Positions 1-9,306 of a DNA stretch of 64,000 bases are shown piece after piece; position 1 is the first letter of the stretch; the number at the start of each line of letters is the position of its first letter. This stretch comes from Hydrococcus rivularis NIES-593 (GTDB lineage: Bacteria; Cyanobacteriota; Cyanobacteriia; Cyanobacteriales; Microcystaceae): assembly GCF_001904635.1 (NCBI RefSeq), contig NZ_MRCB01000006.1:100982-164981 (forward strand), given 5' to 3'. A model generated the notes under the pieces. The model saw only the letters and a program-made list of their open reading frames with translations, ran no database searches and was not told the DNA's origin. The position numbers and the translations under genes were made by a program.

Positions 1-58
1 GGGTTGGGGGTGAGGGCGATCGACTATCTGTGTCATTAATGAATGAAAAATGATATTA
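1..58 (+). repeat. Dispersed intergenic repeat, copy 1 (cut by window edge)
   Basis: Near identical to 12702-12759 and to the reverse complement near 60422-60480. The shared core reads GGTTGGGGGTGAGGGCGATC followed by a CTATCT..GTCATTAATGAATG tail. The other copies begin with a 10-bp GC-rich hairpin, which lies outside the window here. Confidence 0.85.
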
Positions 59-110
59 GTTACGGGAGAACGGTTAGTAGTTAGTGGTTTTTCCTCCCTC
101 CCGTGCCTTC

Positions 111-270
111 TAATACGATTTCTAAAAAAGAACGCTACAGATGCTCAATGGAAAAACCTTGTACCCAGAGCGGCTGACTAATTGCGAACCGACGCGCACG
201 CGGGAGCGAGCCGTAAGGCAAACGGGAGGAGCATCGATGATAATTGCGAATTGATATAATTTCCGTTCCA
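111..270 (+). repeat. Composite of short dispersed repeats
   Basis: Positions 111-150 match 51583-51623 (core CTAAAAAAGAACGCTACAGA). Positions 167-192 match 60590-60615 (core CGGCTGACTAATTGCGAACC). The block ends in AATTGCGAATTGATATAA, a short run of the AATTGNN heptamer unit. Open frames across it read through repeat DNA and are not credible genes. Confidence 0.7.
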
Positions 271-353
271 ACCCAGCCAGAGTACTCTGGCATACAGCCT
301 CTTCCGCATGCGACGGTGCATTCCGCACTTGCGACTTCTGCTCCCCGATCGCC

Positions 354-929
354 TTATTGATATTTCTGGAGACAAACATCTAAAATGCGGCGATCGTTTT
401 CGCTGATAGTAGAGATCTGATGATAGCCTTCCAACCCTACGGCACGAGGCAGCCGATCGCCGGATGCTACTGGCGATAAGTCTTGCAGGGCAATCTCGTA
501 GGGATAAACGGCGTTATTGTAGGGATCGACAATCGAGAGATGCATTCGATGCGAGTCCACCGTACCGGAAAAACAATTAAACTCCGATCGCGGCAGATAG
601 ATGGCACCAATGACTTTACCCTGTTGTACCCGAAAAACGAGATATTCTTGACCGATTTGTTCGGGTTCGGGAGACTGACCATAGAGATAAATTCCGTCAG
701 CTAGCGGCGACTTCTTGCTAGTCGCTTCGGCGAAATACATTTCCGAGATGCGATCGCTTGATGGCTCTCGTTCTAGTTGCTTTTCTTCAAGCGACAAAGC
801 TAGTGTGGGAATCGCCATTATTGTTGCCAGTCCGAGACTTAAAATCGGTGCAATTTTGGATGTAAAAAGTTTGGAACCAAGGGCTTGAAAACTTTGCATC
901 AATAACATAGTTTTATTAACGCTCGCCAA
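354..929 (-). CDS. Exported hypothetical protein
   Basis: A 191-residue protein. A positively charged N-terminus is followed by a hydrophobic stretch at about residues 26-46, ending in small residues, which reads as a signal peptide or membrane anchor. The rest is soluble and contains GIYLYGQSPEPEQIGQEYLV and VGAIYLPRSEFNCFSG-like segments, the style of cyanobacterial conserved periplasmic proteins. I do not recognise a domain with a known function. It lies alone on the minus strand between a repeat cluster and the sigma factor gene, which is probably terminated separately by the hairpin at 1241-1277. An earlier in-frame start cannot be excluded, but the signal sequence supports this one. Confidence 0.7.
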   Translation of the reverse strand: MASVNKTMLLMQSFQALGSKLFTSKIAPILSLGLATIMAIPTLALSLEEKQLEREPSSDRISEMYFAEATSKKSPLADGIYLYGQSPEPEQIGQEYLVFRVQQGKVIGAIYLPRSEFNCFSGTVDSHRMHLSIVDPYNNAVYPYEIALQDLSPVASGDRLPRAVGLEGYHQISTISENDRRILDVCLQKYQ

Positions 930-1240
930 CCGAGCTGTTTTGACAATAACGAACCCTTTGGAGCAATATTTTCGCGGACTAAATGACTGGAGACACTTTT
1001 CTCGCTCCTGGCAAAGAACTTCCTATTAAAGGACTACAATTTATGGACAAGTCATTCCCGATAAGTTCGGTGGCTTATTTTTTGCTCTCTGCTTTTAACT
1101 TGCCCAAAATGATGCCAAATTTCACAAGGATTGGAGTACAATTCTGCCTAAATTTCCTCACACCCTAATTTAATTGTGCAAATAATTGCCAAGCCTTTAC
1201 CAGTTTTTCTTAAATTCTTAACAACTGGAAAAAAGTCGAT

Positions 1241-1277
1241 AAAAAAAGCGATAGCGCTCGCTCGCTACCGCTTTTTT
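1241..1277 (-). terminator. Intrinsic terminator of the sigma factor gene
   Basis: Arms 1242-1256 and 1263-1277 pair over 15 positions with one mismatch: AAAAAAGCGATAGCG against CGCTACCGCTTTTTT. Read on the minus strand the stem ends in a run of T, 45 bases after the sigma gene stop. The A/T flanks also make it potentially active on the plus strand. Confidence 0.8.
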
Positions 1278-1321
1278 AAAGCCTATGACCTCAGTCTGAT
1301 TTTCAGTCTGATTTGATGAAA

Positions 1322-2308
1322 TTAACTAGCAACAATATACTCTCGGACGTTAGAACGCCGCCTGCGCAATTGAGCGAGAGCTTGATGCTCTAGCTGGCGA
1401 ACTCGTTCGCGGCTGATGTTTAGTCTTTGACCGATTTTCGCTAGCGACAGTTCTTTCCCGTCTTCTAAACCGAAGCGCAAAGAAAGCACTTCTCGCTGTT
1501 GAGGGGTCAATTCTGCCATCAAGTTATTCAAGTCTTGCCGCAGCAATTCTTGAGTAATGTAATTGTCGGGAGAAATTCCCTCATCTTCCAAAAGATCGGA
1601 GAGTTCTGTATCCTGGTTGTCGCCCACTCGCACGTCTAAGGAAACGGGTTGACGAGCCATGCTCAGATATTCTCGAATTTGAGCGGGTTCTAAGTCTAGC
1701 GCTTGGGCAATTTCGCTAGGAGTAGCGCTGCGACCTAATTGCTGTGCCAGTTCTCGCTGCGTTTTCTTGATCTTATTGAGCTTTTCGGTAATGTGAATGG
1801 GAAGGCGAATCGTTCTTGCTTGCTGAGCGATCGCTCGCGTAATCGCTTGACGAATCCACCAATAAGCATAAGTAGAAAATTTATAGCCTTTAGTTGGATC
1901 GAATTTCTCTACCCCTCTTTCCAACCCTAAGCTGCCTTCCTGAATTAAATCCAGGAACTCCATGTTACGCTTCTGATATTTTTTGGCGATCGCGACGACT
2001 AAACGCAAATTAGCCTCAATCATTTTGCGCTTGGCTCGATTTCCCTGTGCTATCGCTCGATTAAGTTCATCTTCACCGAGCTGGACATAATTCGCCCACT
2101 CTGTTAGACTTGGCTCGTGTCCAAGTTTATTTGCTAGTTCTTCTTTCTTTTCCAACAGGGTCATCATTCTCTGTACCTGCTTGCCATAGACAATTTCTTG
2201 CTCGTGGGTCAGCAGAGGTACCCGCCCAATTTCGTGCAGATAAGTACGCACCATATCTGCTGAGAAAACAGGCTGTTGTTTATTTGAGTTAACTTTAGCA
2301 GTGGGCAT
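1322..2308 (-). CDS. Group 2 RNA polymerase sigma-70 factor (SigB/SigD type)
   Basis: 328 residues. It directs RNA polymerase to promoters as a nonessential relative of the housekeeping sigma. Region 1.2 is seen at [20 protein letters not shown], region 2 at [26 protein letters not shown] and [18 protein letters not shown], region 3 at [13 protein letters not shown], and region 4.2 with its helix-turn-helix at [20 protein letters not shown]. The short N-terminus lacks the long region 1.1 of a primary sigma, which makes it group 2, a set used in cyanobacteria for light, dark and stress responses. [19 protein letters not shown] is typical of the SigB/SigD group; I cannot tell which. A perfect 8-bp hairpin lies about 110 bases upstream. 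Confidence 0.93.
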   Translation of the reverse strand: MPTAKVNSNKQQPVFSADMVRTYLHEIGRVPLLTHEQEIVYGKQVQRMMTLLEKKEELANKLGHEPSLTEWANYVQLGEDELNRAIAQGNRAKRKMIEANLRLVVAIAKKYQKRNMEFLDLIQEGSLGLERGVEKFDPTKGYKFSTYAYWWIRQAITRAIAQQARTIRLPIHITEKLNKIKKTQRELAQQLGRSATPSEIAQALDLEPAQIREYLSMARQPVSLDVRVGDNQDTELSDLLEDEGISPDNYITQELLRQDLNNLMAELTPQQREVLSLRFGLEDGKELSLAKIGQRLNISRERVRQLEHQALAQLRRRRSNVREYIVAS

Positions 2309-2912
2309 TTTGTACAGTTATGACTCCTTGAAAGCTACAGAAAGTCTCGATTGACTTAATTCCTTGATGAAATTCGTTCTGTTCGTTCGCTAGGACCTAG
2401 AGAAGACTTTCTAGATCGAAGTCACTATGACTTCGTGTTTCTTCCATTTTAGCTCACCAGTTTAGACGATGGCAGATCTAGAAAAGTTCATCGTTGGGTT
2501 TTTACATCGACTTAGCATTAGTGACTCTCTTCTCAAGGTTTGACTGGCGAAATTCCATTTAAATTAGTATCAATTCATGCCAATCTATTCTCATGATGAC
2601 TTAAAAATGATTAGAATGGAAGATTAGATTTTGGAGGGATCGCCGAACCAGTAGGGGAGGGTTTCCAAGAAAGGAGAAAGTGTCGCTCGAACCCGTCTGT
2701 GAGCGATAACTATCGAGACTGGTAAATATATCATAGGAAAATCGATTGTTTTTAAATTCCTCCTATAGGTAGAAGGTAAGACAATTGTGGTGCGATCGCG
2801 TAGCAAAGAAGAAATGACGCACACAACCACCGACTGCTCGCTCTAAAGAATTGTTGTATTATCGTAAGAACAATTGCGAAAGCTCAAGAGAATTTTACAG
2901 AGGATTGTAATT
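2309..2912. other. Intergenic region between divergent sigma factor and psb34 genes
   Basis: About 600 bases without a credible gene. It holds the leaders of both divergent genes. The one clear structure is the hairpin at 2417-2435 (8-bp arms CGAAGTCA and TGACTTCG, loop CTA). I see no riboswitch or tRNA. A 68-codon frame on the minus strand inside it has no ribosome binding site or recognisable sequence. Confidence 0.6.
2417..2435. promoter_or_regulatory. Perfect hairpin/palindrome in sigma factor leader
   Basis: CGAAGTCA-CTA-TGACTTCG has 8 perfect base pairs and a 3-base loop. It lies about 110 bases upstream of the sigma start codon. There is no T run after it on the minus strand, so it is not an obvious terminator. 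It could be an operator or an mRNA structure. Confidence 0.35.
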
Positions 2913-3092
2913 ATGCCCTATACAGAAGAAGATGGCGGACGGTTGAATAACTTTGCGGTAGAACCGAAAGTTTATCAAGCCTCGCCACCAACGAAAACCG
3001 AACAGCGCAATTACATCATTTTGGGAGTTATCGCTGCTTTGCTGGTAGGCGGATTAATAACTGTTGCAGTTTATGCCTCGAAAGTTGGCTAA
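2913..3092 (+). CDS. psb34: Photosystem II assembly protein Psb34
   Basis: 59 residues beginning MPYTEEDGGRLNNFAVEPK, then a single transmembrane helix at about residues 35-54 (IILGVIAALLVGGLITVAVY). The conserved polar N-terminus and single helix match the small cyanobacterial family that includes Synechocystis ssl1498, described as Psb34, which binds PSII assembly intermediates in the thylakoid membrane near CP47. The ATG at 2913 is chosen over an upstream TTG because GAGG lies 8 bases before it and the conserved N-terminus starts there. It is monocistronic. A weak 12-bp inverted repeat (3111-3122 with 3146-3157) follows and overlaps the end of the convergent TPR gene. Confidence 0.75.
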   Translation: MPYTEEDGGRLNNFAVEPKVYQASPPTKTEQRNYIILGVIAALLVGGLITVAVYASKVG

Positions 3093-3137
3093 TGCCAAAA
3101 GAAAATTATTTGATGAGTGATGGGGATCGATAAAACT

Positions 3138-4067
3138 TTACCGTTCATCATTCATCATTTCTTGCTCCTGTTGTTCCTCAGTGTCTTCTCGATCTTCATT
3201 GCTTTCCCGTTCTTGGGTGCCTCGAATATCTTCAAGAGTTTTCAGCGCTTTTTTGGATTCTTCTGGTTTGTTCTGTTCGTCAAACAGTTTTACCGCCTGT
3301 TCTATATCGGCGATCGCTTCTTCTTCATTGCCTAGTTTAGAATTAACAATACCGCGCTGATAGAAAGCATCAGCCAAGCTCTCGTCCAAACGAATGCTTT
3401 CGGTATAATCGTCTAAGGCTTTTTGATATTTCTCCAGGGCGCTATAAGCCAAGGCTCGTTTATAATAAGCATTAGCGCTATCATCCTTAAGACGAATGGC
3501 TTCGGTGTAATCCTCGATCGCTTCTTCGTGCTTGTCGAGAGCGTCTTGGGCATCGCCTCGATAGATATAAAAATCAGCCAGTTTGGGTTCGAGTTCGATT
3601 GCCTTAGTGCAATCTGAAACTGCATCGTCGTAGCGTTTCATCAGGTAGAAGGCATAGCAGCGATTGCCGTAAGCATAAGCATAGTCGGGATTAAGTTCGA
3701 TGGCTTTGCCATAATCATCTATAGCAGGTTGATAATTTCCTAAAGCATGATAAGCATAGGCACGATTGTAGTAAGAATCGGGATCTTCGGGGTTTAACTC
3801 GATAGCGCGAGTAAAATCTGCGATCGCGCCTTGAAAATCGCCTGCTTCTATCTTATCTACCCCTTGGTTGTACCAGTCTACCGCACTCATCTCTTTTTGT
3901 TCGGGTTCTTCTCGTTCCCCTTCCTCGGATTCTTGTGATTGTTGGGTTAATTGGGCAATTGGAAATGGGGTTAACAGAGAAGATCGAGCATAAGCTGCCG
4001 TATTAACTGCGGAAATTCCAGCAATCAGTGTCAAAATCCTAAACAATTGTCTGCCGTACTTCATCAC
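3138..4067 (-). CDS. Secreted tetratricopeptide repeat protein
   Basis: 309 residues. A signal peptide is likely at residues 1-28 (basic start, hydrophobic core, ending AAYA). It is followed by an acidic, Q/E-rich linker and about six TPR units, for example WYNQGVDKIEAGDFQGAIAD, AIELNPEDPDSYYNRAYAYH and AIELNPDYAYAYGNRCYAFY, each with the AIxLxP signature. The tail is strongly charged (EREESNEDREDTEEQQ-like). TPR arrays are protein-binding scaffolds, and the exported location suggests a periplasmic or thylakoid-lumen assembly role, but no partner is evident. The gene converges with psb34, and its first codon is ATG at 4065-4067. Confidence 0.85.
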   Translation of the reverse strand: MMKYGRQLFRILTLIAGISAVNTAAYARSSLLTPFPIAQLTQQSQESEEGEREEPEQKEMSAVDWYNQGVDKIEAGDFQGAIADFTRAIELNPEDPDSYYNRAYAYHALGNYQPAIDDYGKAIELNPDYAYAYGNRCYAFYLMKRYDDAVSDCTKAIELEPKLADFYIYRGDAQDALDKHEEAIEDYTEAIRLKDDSANAYYKRALAYSALEKYQKALDDYTESIRLDESLADAFYQRGIVNSKLGNEEEAIADIEQAVKLFDEQNKPEESKKALKTLEDIRGTQERESNEDREDTEEQQEQEMMNDER

Positions 4068-4200
4068 TACTCCTCATTTTCTCTGTAAATATGAATTTGA
4101 CAAACTTTACCTGTTAAGAATAACAGTCAAGGCGTTGGGTAACTCCTCTGACCTCGACAATAAATATGGGAAAATAAAACAGCCACAATGGAATCAAAAA

Positions 4201-4752
4201 ATGTTTAAATCGCTAATTGTTACTCTACTATTTATAGCCACTCTAACGCTCTCTGGTTGTTCGGTCGGGATTAGTAATTTACAACACTACGCCAACGCCG
4301 CCAAAGGCTATGAGTTTTTCTATCCCAATGGCTGGATTGAGGTTAATGTCCAAAATAGGTCTGAAGGAGTCGATGTCGTTTTTCGCGATCTCATTCAACG
4401 CACAGAAAATTTAAGCGTCATTATCAGCAGCGTTCCAGAAAACAAAACCCTCACCGACTTAGGAACGCCGACAGATGTCGGATATCGCTTCCTCAAACAG
4501 GTCAACAACAACCCCGATGCCAATCGAGAAGCAGAATTAATTAAAGCAGAAGCTCGCGAATCGAACGGAAAGACTTACTATACCCTAGAATATCAAGTCA
4601 AACTGCCCGATAATCAGGAACGGCACGATATCGCCAGCGTCGCCGTCAGTCGCGGCAAACTCTATACCTTCAATCTTTCCACAGATCAAAAGCGTTGGGA
4701 AAAAGTTAAGAACCTCTTTGAAACCGTCGTCAACTCTTTTTCTATTTATTAA
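4201..4752 (+). CDS. psbP2: CyanoP, PsbP-like photosystem II lipoprotein
   Basis: 183 residues. The N-terminus is a lipoprotein signal with lipobox LSGC (Cys20), so the mature protein should be anchored to the lumenal side of the thylakoid membrane. The mature part follows the PsbP fold: YANAAKGYEFFYPNGWIEV, then VVFRDLIQRTENLSVIIS, and a C-terminal LFETVVNSFSIY helix. CyanoP is a substoichiometric PSII assembly and stability factor. A longer frame starts at 4135, but the signal peptide fixes the start at 4201. The maf gene follows 70 bases later on the same strand. Confidence 0.88.
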   Translation: MFKSLIVTLLFIATLTLSGCSVGISNLQHYANAAKGYEFFYPNGWIEVNVQNRSEGVDVVFRDLIQRTENLSVIISSVPENKTLTDLGTPTDVGYRFLKQVNNNPDANREAELIKAEARESNGKTYYTLEYQVKLPDNQERHDIASVAVSRGKLYTFNLSTDQKRWEKVKNLFETVVNSFSIY

Positions 4753-4822
4753 TTAGTTAATGGTTAGTGGTTAGTCGTTAATTGTCTCCCCATCTCCCCA
4801 TCTCCCTCATCACAATTAAATT

Positions 4823-5416
4823 ATGGAACTACCCATGTTTGTACTAGCTTCCGCTTCTCCTGCCCGCCGCAAGCTTTTACAGACGGTGGGAATAGAACCA
4901 ATAGTCCGTCATAGCAACTTTGACGAATCGCGAGTTCAAAGCGACGATCCCATCGCGTTAGTACAAATCCTGGCACAATGCAAAGCAGAAACGGTTGCCA
5001 GTCAGTTTAGCGATGCGTTGATTTTGGGGTGCGATTCAGTGTTAGCAGTCAACGACGAGATTTATGGCAAACCAGACTCGTCAGAAGAAGCGATCGCGCG
5101 TTGGCAAAAAATGCGTGGCAATCAAGGTATCCTTTATACGGGTCACGCTCTCACCGACCAAAGGTATAATAAACAATTGATACGCTGCGGAATTACTAAA
5201 GTTTACTTTGCCAATATTAGCGATGCTGTAATTGAAGACTATGTTGCCAGTGGCGAACCTCTCAAATGTGCTGGCTGTTTTGCGCTAGAGGGAAAAGGTG
5301 GATTGTTTGTCGAAAAGTTGGAAGGTTGTCACAGCAATGTCATTGGGTTAAGTCTTCCTTTATTGCGTCAAATGTTAGCCGAGTTAGGTTATTGTGTAAC
5401 CAATTTTTGGAAATGA
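4823..5416 (+). CDS. maf: Maf family nucleoside triphosphate pyrophosphatase
   Basis: 197 residues (193 if the second ATG at 4835 is used). The start [20 protein letters not shown] is the Maf nucleotide-binding motif S-x-S-x-x-R-x-x-L-L. [19 protein letters not shown] carries the catalytic Asp, and [14 protein letters not shown] and [16 protein letters not shown] are later family motifs. The family hydrolyses noncanonical or modified NTPs to NMP and pyrophosphate in the cytosol and was first described as a septum formation inhibitor. The length matches the family. It lies downstream of cyanoP, possibly co-transcribed. About 125 bases separate it from the next gene. Confidence 0.93.
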   Translation: MELPMFVLASASPARRKLLQTVGIEPIVRHSNFDESRVQSDDPIALVQILAQCKAETVASQFSDALILGCDSVLAVNDEIYGKPDSSEEAIARWQKMRGNQGILYTGHALTDQRYNKQLIRCGITKVYFANISDAVIEDYVASGEPLKCAGCFALEGKGGLFVEKLEGCHSNVIGLSLPLLRQMLAELGYCVTNFWK

Positions 5417-5542
5417 GAATTACTGAAAATCGATCCCAAACGTGCGATCGCATCCTTCAAATCGTGTATAACGACTGATGTAGGTTCGCTCTTGAGGAGT
5501 TAAACTCGAACAAGAAAGAAAAGTTAATTCCCTCGAACATAC

Positions 5543-6208
5543 ATGGTAGCTAGAGAATTATTTACCGTTGGGCACTCTAATCATAGTATTGAATCATTTT
5601 TGGCGTTACTAAAAAAACATGAAATTACTGCCTTAGCTGACGTGCGATCGCACCCTTACAGTCGTTATTTACCCCATTTCAATAAAGCTACACTCCAACA
5701 AGCATTAGAAAAAGAAAATATTTATTATGTATTTTTAGGAAAAGAACTCGGTGCTAGACCGGATAATCCTGCCTGTTATATAGAGGGCAAAGCAGTATAT
5801 GAAAAGATTGCTAGTACCACTTTATTTTCTGAAGGAGTCGATCGGGTTTTGAAAGGAGTTCAAAAGCATAAAATCGCTCTTATGTGTGCAGAAAAAGATC
5901 CACTGACTTGTCACCGTGCCATTCTAGTTTGTCAGCATTTGAAAAATTTTGATTTAGAAATTAAACACATCCTCAAAAATGGAGAGTTAGAATCTCATCA
6001 TCACCTTGAAGAGAGAATGCTGGCTAAACATGGTTTTACACAAATGACCGATAGACAACAACCAATTCAGTTATCTTTGTTTGACTCTGAATCTTCACCA
6101 AAACCTTCTAACAACCTCTTAACAAGAGAAGAAGGTTTAAAAAAAGCCTATCAATGGCAAGGTGATGAAATTGCTTATGTAGAAAAAGTTGGAGATGGGC
6201 ATGAATAA
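5543..6208 (+). CDS. DUF488 family protein, first of an overlapping pair
   Basis: 221 residues. The DUF488 features are clear: an N-terminal LFTVGHSNHSIESFLALLKK strand-helix, ALADVRSHPYSR, and the signature C-x-E-x-D-P-x-T-CHR at about residues 113-123 (MCAEKDPLTCHRAIL). The C-terminus is longer than the domain and ends in a charged tail. The biochemical role of DUF488 is unknown; the invariant Cys/His/Arg suggests a catalytic or nucleotide-handling function (inference). Its last codons overlap the next gene, which also encodes DUF488, and a dual-OB gene follows. The three genes are visibly richer in A/T at third codon positions than the flanking maf and aldehyde dehydrogenase genes. Confidence 0.88.
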   Translation: MVARELFTVGHSNHSIESFLALLKKHEITALADVRSHPYSRYLPHFNKATLQQALEKENIYYVFLGKELGARPDNPACYIEGKAVYEKIASTTLFSEGVDRVLKGVQKHKIALMCAEKDPLTCHRAILVCQHLKNFDLEIKHILKNGELESHHHLEERMLAKHGFTQMTDRQQPIQLSLFDSESSPKPSNNLLTREEGLKKAYQWQGDEIAYVEKVGDGHE

Positions 6209-6647
6209 CCCAATTAATCTTTTTACCATTGGTTTTACCCAAAAAAGTGCTGAAAAATTTTTTGAGACTTTAATACAAGCAAAAGTAAAGCGAGTTATAG
6301 ACACAAGACTTAATAACATTTCTCAATTGGCTGGGTTCGCCAAAAAAGCCGATTTAGAATATTTTTTACAAAAAATTGGCAAGATTGATTATGTGCATCT
6401 CCTCGATTTAGCTCCAACTCAAGACATATTAGATGAATACAAAAAGAAAAAAGGTGACTGGAAAATTTATGAGCAAAAGTTTTTGAAGTTAATAAGCGAT
6501 CGCAAAATTGAAAAAAAAGTTTCACCAGAACTTTTAGATAGTGCTTGTCTATTATGTAGCGAAGCGAAACCTCACTACTGTCATCGTCGCTTAGTTGCTG
6601 AATATTTAAACGATCGATGGGGAAACGTCAAAGTCTTTCATTTGTAG
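6195..6647 (+). CDS. DUF488 family protein, second of the pair
   Basis: 150 residues from ATG 6195 (an ATG at 6201 is also possible; both lie inside the upstream gene, a 14-base overlap that points to translational coupling). It begins NPINLFTIGFTQKSAEKFFE and carries RVIDTRLNNISQLAGF and the signature C-x-E-x-x-P-x-Y-CHR (LCSEAKPHYCHRRLVAEYL). Compared with its neighbour it is the short single-domain form and replaces the H of the GHS motif by F. Adjacent divergent paralogues in one operon suggest a heteromeric complex or two successive steps (inference). Confidence 0.88.
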   Translation: MGMNNPINLFTIGFTQKSAEKFFETLIQAKVKRVIDTRLNNISQLAGFAKKADLEYFLQKIGKIDYVHLLDLAPTQDILDEYKKKKGDWKIYEQKFLKLISDRKIEKKVSPELLDSACLLCSEAKPHYCHRRLVAEYLNDRWGNVKVFHL

Positions 6648-6765
6648 CCATCAGCTTTACAAAAGAAAAATTGTAATTTTAATATTTTCAACTGTTATTT
6701 TGAAAAGACACTCGGGAATTCTAAGACTGTAGCCAACTGTAATTAAAAGTGGTCAGTCAAATTGT

Positions 6766-7599
6766 ATGTCATCCGTAACCCGAATTATCTGTCTAGCTAA
6801 TTCCCGGAAATACAAAGAGCGTTGCATTGCTGGTATTAATCCAAAAACAGGTCAATGGATTCGTCCTATTTCTAGAAATAATCCAAACAATGGCGGTGTT
6901 CCTGAAAGTGTTCGCTTGATTGAGGGAAATGAACCAGCGCTTTTAGAGCTTTTAGAAATTCCCTTAGAAAATGAAGGAGCAGATTTTGGTTTTGCCTTGG
7001 AAAATCAATGGATTGTTCCTGGTGTATGGCGCAAAGTAGGCAAAGTCAAACCATCCGATGTAATTCGTTATTGTATTAATTATCCGTATATTCTTCATAA
7101 TCCTTATAAGTATGTCTCAGTTCCTTTTATTCAAAAAATGCCTAAGCAAGAGAGACGAACTTTGCAATTAGTTTATGCGAGAAAATTATTACTAAAAGCT
7201 GAATCAAATACTAAAGGTGGTATTACTTGGAAAGGGACGATAAAAACAGCGAACGGACAATACTTAAGCGATATTCCCATCACCGATCCTGAATTAGAAA
7301 AAAAACTGACATCTGGATCTCAACCTCAAGATGCTTGTTTAGTCACTGTTAGCTTAGGTCTACCCCATAAACCTCACGATCGCTGGGAAGGTGACGATCC
7401 TTGTTGGAAGTTAATTGCAAGGGTAATAGAACTAACTGAAGCTGACCAAATCTTAGCAGAAATGCAGCGATTAAATTGGAGCATCGATCGCGGACGGGAA
7501 TATTTATGGCGAAACTTTAAGGTGCGATCGCGTTCCGAACTCTCTTCAACTGAATTAACATCTTTCCTTAACTATCTTAAATCCCTTCCCCAGCCCTGA
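6766..7599 (+). CDS. Dual OB-fold (DuOB-like) domain protein
   Basis: 277 residues. The N-terminal block RIICLANSRKYKERCIAGIN followed by GQWIRPIS, and the later DACLVTVSLG and WKLIARVIE segments, fit the dual OB-containing domain found in proteins of suspected conflict or nucleic-acid systems; this is recognition from memory, not a search. OB folds usually bind nucleic acid or oligonucleotides. There is no signal peptide and no membrane segment. It sits 118 bases behind the DUF488 pair on the same strand with similar base composition, so it probably belongs to the same accessory module, although the gap leaves room for a separate promoter. Confidence 0.7.
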   Translation: MSSVTRIICLANSRKYKERCIAGINPKTGQWIRPISRNNPNNGGVPESVRLIEGNEPALLELLEIPLENEGADFGFALENQWIVPGVWRKVGKVKPSDVIRYCINYPYILHNPYKYVSVPFIQKMPKQERRTLQLVYARKLLLKAESNTKGGITWKGTIKTANGQYLSDIPITDPELEKKLTSGSQPQDACLVTVSLGLPHKPHDRWEGDDPCWKLIARVIELTEADQILAEMQRLNWSIDRGREYLWRNFKVRSRSELSSTELTSFLNYLKSLPQP

Positions 7600-7643
7600 T
7601 TGGCTATCATGAGGCTGAGATGCTTCCAATAGAGGTCAGGCGT

Positions 7644-9140
7644 ATGCAAACTTCCCCACTTACTTGCCTCAACTATATCGACGGTCAATGGATACCCGCG
7701 CAAACCAAAGACACCGCAGAAAGTCGCAATCCTGCCGATTGGCGAGAGCTGGTCGCTACCTTTCCCCGCTCTACCGATAGCGATGTCGATGCAGCGGTGG
7801 ATGCTGCCCGTCGCGCCTATAAAACCTGGCGCTTAGTTCCCGCACCAGCGAGGGCAGAATTAATCCATCGCGCGGGAGAACTATTATCGCACAAAAAAGA
7901 AGAAATCGCCTATCTGATGTCTCGCGAGATGGGCAAACCGTTGTCTGAGACGCGAGGAGACGTACAAGAGGGAATTGATTGCGCTTTTTACTACGCTGGC
8001 GAAGGTCGCCGCTTGTTCGGGGTGACAACGCCGTCGGAACTCAACAACAAGTTTGCCATGTCGGTGCGGATGCCAGTCGGCGTTTGCGCTTTGATTACGC
8101 CTTGGAACTTTCCCATAGCGATTCCCTGTTGGAAGGTGATGCCTGCGCTGGTTTGCGGCAATACTATCATCCTCAAACCAGCAAAGGATACGCCTGCTTG
8201 CGCCACTCTCTTAGTGGAAATTTTCCACGAGGCAGGTTTTCCACCTGGAGTCGTTAACCTAGTACACGGTTCTGGCGGAGAAGTCGGTCGAGCATTGGTA
8301 AACCATCCAGGGATTGATTTAATTTCCTTTACGGGTTCTTCTAAATCGGGTGCGGAAGTTGGAGAGATTTGCGGGCGTACTCACAAGCGCGTCTGTCTGG
8401 AAATGGGCGGCAAGAATGCCCAAGTCGTCATGGAAGATGCGGATTTAGAATTAGCACTTGAAGGGGCGCTTTGGGGAGCTTTTGGCACGACCGGACAGCG
8501 GTGTACTGCGACCAGTCGCTTGATTTTGCACCGCGAAATCAAAGCCAAGTTTACCGATATGCTGTTGGAGAAAACAGCTAAACTGCGCTTAGGTCACGGC
8601 ATCGAACCGAAAACGGATGTAGGTCCCTTAATTAATTCGTCACAACGAGAACGGGTTAGACGATATATAGAAATCGCTCGCGAGGAAGGAGCAAGGGTGT
8701 TAATCGGGGGAGACATTGGTAAAGAGGAAGAACTGCAATACGGTTATTTCTTCCAACCAACCATATTGGATGAAGTTACTCCTCAGATGCGAGTTGCTCG
8801 CGAAGAGATTTTTGGTCCGGTGGTATCTTTGATAGAAGTGAATTCGTTTGAGGAAGCGATCGCAGTTCTCAACGATACGCCTTACGGGTTGTCTTCTTCA
8901 GTTTATACTCGCGACGTGAACCGAGCTTTTCAGGCAATGCGGGATATTGAAGCTGGCATTACTTACATCAATGGTCCCACTATTGGCGCAGAAGTCCATC
9001 TTCCTTTTGGTGGCGTGAAGCAAACGGGCAACGGTCATCGCGAAGCGGGCAGTGCGGTGCTTGATGTCTTTACCGAATGGAAGACGGTTTATGTCGATTT
9101 TTCCGGTCGCTTGCAACGCGCTCAGATCGACAATCGGTAG
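7644..9140 (+). CDS. NAD(P)-dependent aldehyde dehydrogenase
   Basis: 498 residues. It oxidises an aldehyde to the acid through a thiohemiacetal. The catalytic Cys287 is in [12 protein letters not shown] and the general base Glu253 in CLEMGGKN. The cofactor region [12 protein letters not shown] and the early motif [13 protein letters not shown] are present, and EIFGPVV and [11 protein letters not shown] close the fold. The overall type resembles semialdehyde dehydrogenases (2-oxoglutarate semialdehyde or piperideine-6-carboxylate class); the substrate cannot be read. ATG 7644 is preferred to ATG 7620 because AGAGG lies 8 bases ahead. It starts close behind the dual-OB gene, but its more GC-rich coding style suggests a different history. 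Confidence 0.93.
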   Translation: MQTSPLTCLNYIDGQWIPAQTKDTAESRNPADWRELVATFPRSTDSDVDAAVDAARRAYKTWRLVPAPARAELIHRAGELLSHKKEEIAYLMSREMGKPLSETRGDVQEGIDCAFYYAGEGRRLFGVTTPSELNNKFAMSVRMPVGVCALITPWNFPIAIPCWKVMPALVCGNTIILKPAKDTPACATLLVEIFHEAGFPPGVVNLVHGSGGEVGRALVNHPGIDLISFTGSSKSGAEVGEICGRTHKRVCLEMGGKNAQVVMEDADLELALEGALWGAFGTTGQRCTATSRLILHREIKAKFTDMLLEKTAKLRLGHGIEPKTDVGPLINSSQRERVRRYIEIAREEGARVLIGGDIGKEEELQYGYFFQPTILDEVTPQMRVAREEIFGPVVSLIEVNSFEEAIAVLNDTPYGLSSSVYTRDVNRAFQAMRDIEAGITYINGPTIGAEVHLPFGGVKQTGNGHREAGSAVLDVFTEWKTVYVDFSGRLQRAQIDNR

Positions 9141-9306
9141 TTATGGTAGTCGTTATTGGATAGTAGATAGGAGGGATTTCGATGCCATAACAAGAGGCAA
9201 GCAATAGTTCTCGAATGGTCTTAAATACTCTAAGTTGCATTTTCTCAAGTTCTAGGTAAACTGTCTTTTATGTAAGAGTTGTTGTAAAAGATATGTTAGA
9301 TTTTGA

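Noticed and set aside
122-379. Two overlapping minus-strand frames at the left end
   Set aside because: They read through dispersed repeats that recur at 51583 and 60590, so their openness reflects repeat sequence.
983-1168. 61-codon plus-strand frame before the sigma gene
   Set aside because: No ribosome binding site, no family resemblance, and it lies in the promoter/terminator space between two minus-strand genes.
2624-2830. 68-codon minus-strand frame in the sigma-psb34 intergenic region
   Set aside because: No ribosome site or family features, and its composition is that of intergenic DNA.
3111-3157. Terminator between psb34 and the TPR gene
   Set aside because: A 12-bp inverted repeat with one G-T pair exists, but the loop is 23 bases, there is no T run, and one arm lies in the TPR coding sequence, so I did not call it.
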